From Oscillospiraceae bacterium (lineage in GTDB: Bacteria; Bacillota; Clostridia; Oscillospirales; Oscillospiraceae): a DNA stretch of 10,379 nt. The notes below the pieces were generated by a model that saw nothing but the letters and a program-made list of their open reading frames with translations, was not told the origin of the DNA and did no database searches. Location of the stretch: the NCBI GenBank assembly GCA_016302405.1, contig JAEDNR010000071.1, positions 1-10,379 of the forward strand. The letters run 5' to 3'. Each line of letters opens with the position of its first letter. Position 1 is the first letter of the stretch. Below, one piece after another: positions 6,867-10,379 of this stretch. The position numbers and the translations under genes were made by a program.

Positions 6867-7031
6867 GGAATCTCTGAATCATTCGTCTGCGGCTGATCGG
6901 CGAATCTTTTGTTCCACACCTGCTGTTTGAAAAGCGGGAAATACACACAGTATTCCTCCACTTTTCAAACTTTCGGATGAAGCAAAATCTTCTGCCGTCA
7001 GCGCTAAACGAATAAATCAGAGCTTCCCTAA
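6863..7031. mobile_element. MITE-like palindromic element with 4-bp target duplication CTAA
   Basis: The sequence 6867-7027 (161 bp) is almost symmetrical. Two 78-bp arms (6867-6944 and 6950-7027) surround a 5-nt loop (ACACA), and roughly three quarters of the arm positions pair by hand alignment. Perfect blocks include GTTTGAAAAG (6925-6934) with CTTTTCAAAC (6961-6970), and AATAC with GTATT at the tip. The ends are GGAA...TTCC. The tetranucleotide CTAA directly flanks the palindrome at 6863-6866 and 7028-7031, as a target-site duplication would. Removing the element plus one CTAA keeps the isomerase stop codon and brings its terminator to about 30 nt downstream, a normal spacing. There is no coding capacity, so any movement would need a transposase encoded elsewhere. 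Confidence 0.75.
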
Positions 7032-7061
7032 ACCCCACCGGAAAGCAAATCCGGTAATTTC

Positions 7062-7096
7062 CCGCGCCTCCGGCAGCATGCCGGGGGCGCGGTTTT
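7062..7096 (+). terminator. Intrinsic terminator of the sugar operon
   Basis: A 14-bp GC-rich stem (7062-7075 with 7079-7092) has a single T-G wobble and a 3-nt loop, followed by TTTT and then GC. On the minus strand no T-run follows, so it acts on + strand transcripts. A smaller hairpin (ACCGGA 7037-7042 with TCCGGT 7050-7055) precedes it. It lies 195 nt after the isomerase stop only because of the intervening palindromic element. Confidence 0.7.
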
Positions 7097-7173
7097 GCAG
7101 TGCGGTTTGAAACTTTCGGCTTATTTTCGTTAAGTCTTTCGCACAGAATGGAAGAAAACCCCATAGACTAACT

Positions 7174-7236
7174 GTGGAGAATTGGGAAAGGTGGAGATTT
7201 TGTCGAAATAGCCGGCCGTATCTCCATTTCCCAGTT
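7174..7236. promoter_or_regulatory. Long hairpin with repeated GTGGAGA half-sites and a Spo0A-box match upstream of murC
   Basis: The arms 7180-7198 and 7220-7236 form 17 pairs (one G-T) with a 2-nt GG bulge. GTGGAGA occurs directly at 7174-7180 and 7191-7197, and inverted as TCTCCA at 7221-7226. The 21-nt loop contains TGTCGAA (7201-7207), a full match to the core 0A box bound by Spo0A in spore formers, with A/T-rich flanks. The right foot overlaps the -35 hexamer of the murC promoter, so a protein bound here, or DNA extrusion, could affect transcription. A regulatory role is inference. Confidence 0.45.
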
Positions 7237-7263
7237 GTAAATTTTTTAAGAATGATGTATAAT
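7235..7263 (+). promoter_or_regulatory. Sigma-A promoter of the murC-ddl operon
   Basis: TTGTAA (7235-7240) and a perfect TATAAT (7258-7263) are separated by 17 bp within an A/T-rich stretch. Transcription would start near 7270, giving a leader of about 40 nt that includes the GGGGGA ribosome site (7295-7300). The hairpin region 7174-7236 overlaps the -35. Confidence 0.8.
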
Positions 7264-7309
7264 AGACAAGTTTCCGGTACACTTCTAACTTGTCGGGGGA
7301 ATATGGAGT

Positions 7310-8680
7310 ATGACGAAGAATAAGGAGATCGGCGCCTATCTGCAGCCTGGCCGCCGGGTTCATCTGGTCGGTATCGGCGGCGTGTCCATGCGGCCGCTGG
7401 GTCTGGTACTGAAAGGGATGGGCATGGTGGTCACCGGCTCCGATATGAGCGGTTCCCTTTCCACGCAGGAGCTGGAGGCCAAGGGTATCCCGGTTGCCAT
7501 CGGCCACAGCGCGGATAATATAAAGGGGGCCCAGTGCGTGATCCGCACTGCCGCTGCCCATAATGATAATCCGGAGATCGCCGCCGCCAGAGCCGCGGGC
7601 ATTCCCGTTTTTGAGCGGGCCCAGGCCTGGGGGGAGATTATGCGGTCCTACAAAAACGCGGTCTGCATTGCCGGCACCCACGGGAAAACCACCACCACCT
7701 CCATGATGACCCACATTCTGATGGAAGCCGGTGCGGATCCCACGGTCATGATCGGCGGATATCTGCCCCTGCTCCACGCCGGACACCGGGTTGGCCATGG
7801 GGACACGATTGTGCTGGAAAGCTGTGAATACTGCGATTCCTTCCTGAACTTCTACCCCACTCTGGCTGTGGTGCTGAATGTGGAGGCGGACCATCTGGAT
7901 TATTTCAAGGATCTGAAGGATATTCAGAAGTCTTTCCACAAGTTTGCCCAGATGGCGACCTCCGCTGTTGTGGCAAACGGTGACGACCCCCATACCATGG
8001 AAGCTATGCAGGGCATTGACTGTGTCAGCTTCGGCCTTGGGAAAGGCAACCGGGTCCGGGCGGAGAATATGTGCCCGGATTGGTGCCACTTTGACGTGGT
8101 CTGCGATGGAGAATTCTACTGCCACCTGGACCTGGGGGTCATGGGCAGGCACAATGCCCTCAACTCCCTGGCTGCCGCCGCGGCCGCATGGATTCTGGGC
8201 ATTCCCGGGGACGCGGTGGCCCGGGGCATCCACTCCTTCCATGGCGCAAAGCGCCGCCTGGAGCATAAGGGCACCTTCAACGGCGCCGAGGTGTACGATG
8301 ATTATGCCCACCATCCCGATGAAGTCCGCGCCACCATTGAAACGGTGCGCACCATGGGCTTCCGGCGGCTGGTGCTGGCGTTCCAGCCCCATACCTACAC
8401 CCGCACCCAGGCGCTGTTCCCGGAGTTCATCCGGGAGCTGAGCCGGGCGGATGTACTGGCGCTGGCAGAGATCTACGCTGCCCGGGAGCGGAACACCGTG
8501 GGGATTTCCTCCGCGGATCTGGTCCGGCAGATCCCTGGGGCGGTTTACTGTGAGACACTGCCGGATGTGACGGCTTATCTGAAACGGATCGCCCAGCCGG
8601 GGGATATTATTCTGACCATGGGCGCGGGGGACATCTTCCGTGCGGGAGAGGCTCTGCTTAAGGATCAGGAAGAGGGGTAA
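7310..8680 (+). CDS. murC: UDP-N-acetylmuramate--L-alanine ligase MurC
   Basis: A 456-aa cytoplasmic Mur ligase that adds L-alanine to UDP-MurNAc using ATP, the first amino-acid step of peptidoglycan stem-peptide synthesis. The N-terminal UDP-binding domain has HLVGIGGVSM (18-27), with GGVSM in place of the more usual GGxGM. The central ATPase domain has the P-loop AGTHGKTTTT (121-130), ESCEYCDSF (170-178) and NVEADHLDYF (190-199). The HNALNSLAAAAAA segment (281-293) and RRLEHKG (315-321) follow. The C-terminal domain has YDDYAHHPDE (329-338) and AFQPHTYTRT (357-366). Length is normal. ATG 7310 follows GGGGGA by 9 nt; another ATG at 7303 is out of frame. It has its own promoter (7235-7263) and is followed after 3 nt by ddl, so the two are probably translated in a coupled way. 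Confidence 0.96.
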   Translation: MTKNKEIGAYLQPGRRVHLVGIGGVSMRPLGLVLKGMGMVVTGSDMSGSLSTQELEAKGIPVAIGHSADNIKGAQCVIRTAAAHNDNPEIAAARAAGIPVFERAQAWGEIMRSYKNAVCIAGTHGKTTTTSMMTHILMEAGADPTVMIGGYLPLLHAGHRVGHGDTIVLESCEYCDSFLNFYPTLAVVLNVEADHLDYFKDLKDIQKSFHKFAQMATSAVVANGDDPHTMEAMQGIDCVSFGLGKGNRVRAENMCPDWCHFDVVCDGEFYCHLDLGVMGRHNALNSLAAAAAAWILGIPGDAVARGIHSFHGAKRRLEHKGTFNGAEVYDDYAHHPDEVRATIETVRTMGFRRLVLAFQPHTYTRTQALFPEFIRELSRADVLALAEIYAARERNTVGISSADLVRQIPGAVYCETLPDVTAYLKRIAQPGDIILTMGAGDIFRAGEALLKDQEEG

Positions 8681-8683
8681 CTT

Positions 8684-9751
8684 GTGAAAAAACTCAGTGT
8701 TTGCATTCTGTTTGGCGGTATCAGTCCGGAGCATGAGGTTTCTCTGCGTTCTGCCGAGTCGGTGCTCAACAATATCGACCACGAAAAGTACAATATTTTC
8801 CCTGTGGGCATTACCCGGGATGGGGACTGGATTCTCTATACCGGTAAGGATTATTCTCTGCTGCCTACCGGAGCCTGGCGGGACTATCCCGGCAACCGGC
8901 GGGCGGCAATCTCCCCGGTGCGGGGACAGGGCCTGCTGAGCTTTGAGGGGGACTGCGTGGTGCGGGAGCGCATCGATGTGGTGTTCCCGGTGCTCCACGG
9001 CGAAAACGGCGAGGACGGGGCCATGCAGGGCCTGCTGCAGATGGCGGGAATCCCCTATGTGGGCCCTCACGTTTCCGCTTCCGCCGTGGCCATGGATAAG
9101 ACCCTGACCAAGCTGGTGGCCCGGGAGGCCGGTGTCTGCCAGGCGGACTGGCAGCTTATCCGCAGAACGGACCTGGACAACCGGATGGATACGGTTCTCG
9201 ATTCCGTGGAGGAAAAATTCACCTATCCCGTATTTGTAAAGCCTGCCGGAACCGGTTCCTCCGTGGGCGTTTCCAAGGCAGGCTGCAGAGCCGCGCTGCG
9301 GGACGCTCTGCTGGATGCCGCCGCCTACGATGAAAAGATTCTGGTGGAAGAATACATCCAGGGCAAGGAAATCGAGGTCGCCGTTATGGGTAATTCCAGC
9401 CCGGTGGCTTCCATCTGCGGGGAGATCGATTCCGGCGCGGAGTTCTATGATTACGAGGCGAAGTATGTCACCGACACCTCCCGGGCCTATATCCCTGCCC
9501 GGATTGCCGATGATGTTGAGGAAGCCGTCCGGGACGCGGCGGTGAAGGTGTACAGCGCCATCGGCTGCCAGGGCCTGAGCCGGGTGGACTTCTTTGTCAC
9601 GGACAAGGAGCAGAAGGTTGTCTTCAACGAGATCAATACCATTCCCGGCTTTACCTCCATTTCCATGTATCCCAAGCTCTTTGCCGCCAGCGGCATTCCC
9701 TATTCCCAGCTCATTGACGAGCTCCTGAAATTGGCGGTGGAGGCGTTCTAA
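8684..9751 (+). CDS. ddl: D-alanine--D-alanine ligase
   Basis: A 355-aa ATP-grasp enzyme that joins two D-alanines for the end of the peptidoglycan stem. It shows VCILFGGISPEHEVS with Glu18 (first D-Ala site), DVVFPVLHGENGEDG (98-112), the ATP-grasp strand VFVKPAGTGSSVGVSK (183-198) with the catalytic Ser pair 192-193, the omega loop FYDYEAKY (254-261), LSRVDFF with Arg300, and the metal motif NEINTIPGF (315-323). Tyr261 corresponds to E. coli DdlB Tyr216, so the enzyme should make D-Ala-D-Ala and not the D-Ala-D-Lac of Phe- or His-type resistance ligases. The loop AGTGSS lacks the glutamate or arginine often seen before GSS. GTG 8684 is 3 nt after the murC stop, with GAGGGG overlapping the murC end. 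The stop codon overlaps the next start by 1 bp. Confidence 0.95.
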   Translation: MKKLSVCILFGGISPEHEVSLRSAESVLNNIDHEKYNIFPVGITRDGDWILYTGKDYSLLPTGAWRDYPGNRRAAISPVRGQGLLSFEGDCVVRERIDVVFPVLHGENGEDGAMQGLLQMAGIPYVGPHVSASAVAMDKTLTKLVAREAGVCQADWQLIRRTDLDNRMDTVLDSVEEKFTYPVFVKPAGTGSSVGVSKAGCRAALRDALLDAAAYDEKILVEEYIQGKEIEVAVMGNSSPVASICGEIDSGAEFYDYEAKYVTDTSRAYIPARIADDVEEAVRDAAVKVYSAIGCQGLSRVDFFVTDKEQKVVFNEINTIPGFTSISMYPKLFAASGIPYSQLIDELLKLAVEAF

Positions 9752-10176
9752 TGAGCCAAAGTGTTATTTTGTCCATTCAGGGACGGCAGAGCTACCGGGG
9801 CCAGGAGCCGGATACCATTGAGCTGGTTTCCGAGGGTGAGCTTTCCTACCGGGACGGCGGCTGGGATGTGTGCTATCAGGAAAGTGAGCTCACGGGCCTT
9901 GCCGGCGTGACCACCACCTTTCGGGTGGAGCCGGGAAAGGTGACCCTGACCCGGACGGGAAGCCTGCACTCCCAGATGGTGTTTGAGGAGGGGGTCACCC
10001 ATGACTCCCTGTATGAAACGGATTTCGGCGCGCTGATGATCACGGTCACTGCCACACGGGTCTATTATGATATTGTTCCAGACGGTGGGACCATCGATCT
10101 GGTGTACGAGATCAACATTGAAAATACCGAAGCCGGGATCATTGACTATCACCTGGATATCCGGGCAAAAGAATAA
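9751..10176 (+). CDS. DUF1934 (YwiB-like) beta-barrel protein
   Basis: A 141-aa soluble protein made almost wholly of alternating beta-strand segments (SVILSIQGRQSY, GELSYRDGGWDVCYQESEL, TTTFRVEPGKVTLTRTG, ITVTATRVYYDI, IDLVYEINIE). It matches the DUF1934/YwiB family of small calycin-like barrels. No enzymatic residues are recognisable and the biological role is unknown. ATG 9751 overlaps the ddl stop codon (TAATG) and is preceded by GGAGG (9739-9743), so it is translationally coupled to ddl. It is the last gene of the murC-ddl operon, closed by the terminator at 10183-10213. In many Firmicutes the family neighbours argS; that gene is not seen here within the remaining 200 bp. Confidence 0.85.
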   Translation: MSQSVILSIQGRQSYRGQEPDTIELVSEGELSYRDGGWDVCYQESELTGLAGVTTTFRVEPGKVTLTRTGSLHSQMVFEEGVTHDSLYETDFGALMITVTATRVYYDIVPDGGTIDLVYEINIENTEAGIIDYHLDIRAKE

Positions 10177-10182
10177 AGCCAA

Positions 10183-10213
10183 GGCGGCTGCGTGAGCGGC
10201 CGCCTGATTTTTT
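10183..10213 (+). terminator. Strong intrinsic terminator of the murC-ddl operon
   Basis: GGCGGCTGC (10183-10191) pairs with GCGGCCGCC (10196-10204), with one T-G wobble, around a GTGA tetraloop. It is followed by TGA and six Ts (10208-10213). It starts 6 nt after the stop codon of the DUF1934 gene. Confidence 0.9.
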
Positions 10214-10214
10214 G

Positions 10215-10243
10215 TTGACGGGGGGAGAAAATGCAAATATAAT
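10215..10243 (+). promoter_or_regulatory. Near-consensus sigma-A promoter pointing out of the window
   Basis: TTGACG (10215-10220) and perfect TATAAT (10238-10243) have the optimal 17-bp spacing. The -35 starts 2 bp after the terminator T-run. The start site would be near 10250. The remaining 129 nt contain no gene, only repeats, so the promoter serves a downstream gene or an RNA not visible here. Confidence 0.75.
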
Positions 10244-10276
10244 GAAAGTAATTTCCTGCTTAACGCGGCAGACAGA

Positions 10277-10379
10277 CAAATTGGGAATTTGTAGAGCTGT
10301 TTGGTGAATGGTTTGCGGGGCGACGCGGTACGCGGCAAGGGCTCCCCTGTGTAAGGGGAGCTGTCAGCGTAGCTGACTG
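10277..10379. repeat. Dispersed repeat with tandem hairpins, cut by the window edge
   Basis: CAAATT (10277-10282) pairs with AATTTG (10286-10291) around GGG; the first 14 bases also occur at 2949-2962. Further on, GCTCCCCT (10341-10348) pairs with AGGGGAGC (10354-10361) around GTGTA. It is followed at once by GTCAGC (10363-10368) pairing with GCTGAC (10372-10377) around GTA. I recall this CTCCCC-AGGGGAGCTGTCAGC...GCTGACTG signature as a frequent intergenic repeat in Oscillospiraceae and relatives. The right end is outside the window. Confidence 0.65.

Noticed and set aside
7108..7136. Second promoter TTGAAA-17 bp-TTAAGT upstream of murC
   Set aside because: The -10 matches the consensus at only 3 of 6 positions, and a far better promoter lies at 7235-7263.
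7130..9070. 646-codon minus-strand open frame
   Set aside because: It is antisense to murC and ddl, whose conserved motifs are unambiguous. It also runs through the murC promoter and hairpin.
2949..10290. Shared 14-mer CAAATTGGGAATTT at 2949 and 10277 as proof of one element family
   Set aside because: One 14-mer pair in 10 kb is not rare enough (about 0.2-0.4 expected), and it is A/T-rich and near self-complementary. The flanking sequences are not clearly alike, so it is kept only as a note.
1..10379. CRISPR array, tRNA, rRNA, riboswitch or phage/defence genes
   Set aside because: I saw no regularly spaced repeats, no cloverleaf or rRNA signature, no recognisable riboswitch core, and no nuclease, integrase or phage structural motifs in any frame.

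Overview
The window looks like a chromosomal segment of a low-redundancy, GC-rich Gram-positive anaerobe of the class Clostridia, most likely an Oscillospiraceae-type gut bacterium. This rests on strong AGGAGG-type ribosome sites, the protein flavour (an Fe-S aldo/keto reductase, DUF4867, a YwiB-like DUF1934 protein), and intergenic repeats of a kind I recall from that family (a GTCATTGCGAGC...GTGGCAATCC element and a CTCCCCT...AGGGGAG-GTCAGC...GCTGAC element). The taxonomic placement is inference. All genes lie on the + strand.

Layout. Positions 1-233 hold no convincing gene, but do hold a candidate promoter and a short hairpin. An aldo/keto reductase with two C-terminal Fe-S cysteine clusters follows (234-1340), then a membrane-bound polyprenyl-phosphate sugar-phosphate transferase (1500-2879). 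The 367-bp gap 2880-3246 is filled with palindromic and direct repeats. Next is a tight three-gene sugar operon: xylulokinase (3247-4722), a DUF4867 cupin-like protein (4735-5376) and an L-fucose/L-arabinose-isomerase-family protein (5391-6866). Gaps inside this operon are 12 and 14 nt.

The 443-bp gap 6867-7309 begins with a 161-bp near-symmetrical palindrome flanked by the 4-bp direct repeat CTAA. It is best read as a MITE-like insertion right after the isomerase stop codon, separating the gene from its terminator. The gap then carries that terminator, a long hairpin with a Spo0A-box match in its loop, and a good sigma-A type promoter. This promoter serves the cell-wall operon murC (7310-8680), ddl (8684-9751) and a DUF1934 gene (9751-10176), coupled by 3-nt spacing and a 1-bp overlap and closed by a strong terminator. 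A second near-consensus promoter follows at once and points out of the window, into a repeat that runs off the right edge.

How the genes work together. The sugar operon supplies an aldose-ketose isomerase and a ketose kinase, so it should feed a pentose or deoxysugar into central metabolism; DUF4867 is the unknown partner. murC and ddl make two steps of peptidoglycan precursor synthesis (L-Ala addition to UDP-MurNAc, and D-Ala-D-Ala formation). The Ddl active site keeps the tyrosine expected for D-Ala rather than D-lactate. The most unusual material is not a protein system but the intergenic repeat landscape: a MITE with a target-site duplication, a facing pair of hairpin units whose stem differences are all compensatory, and a 12-bp direct repeat bracketing the repeat-filled leader of the sugar operon.
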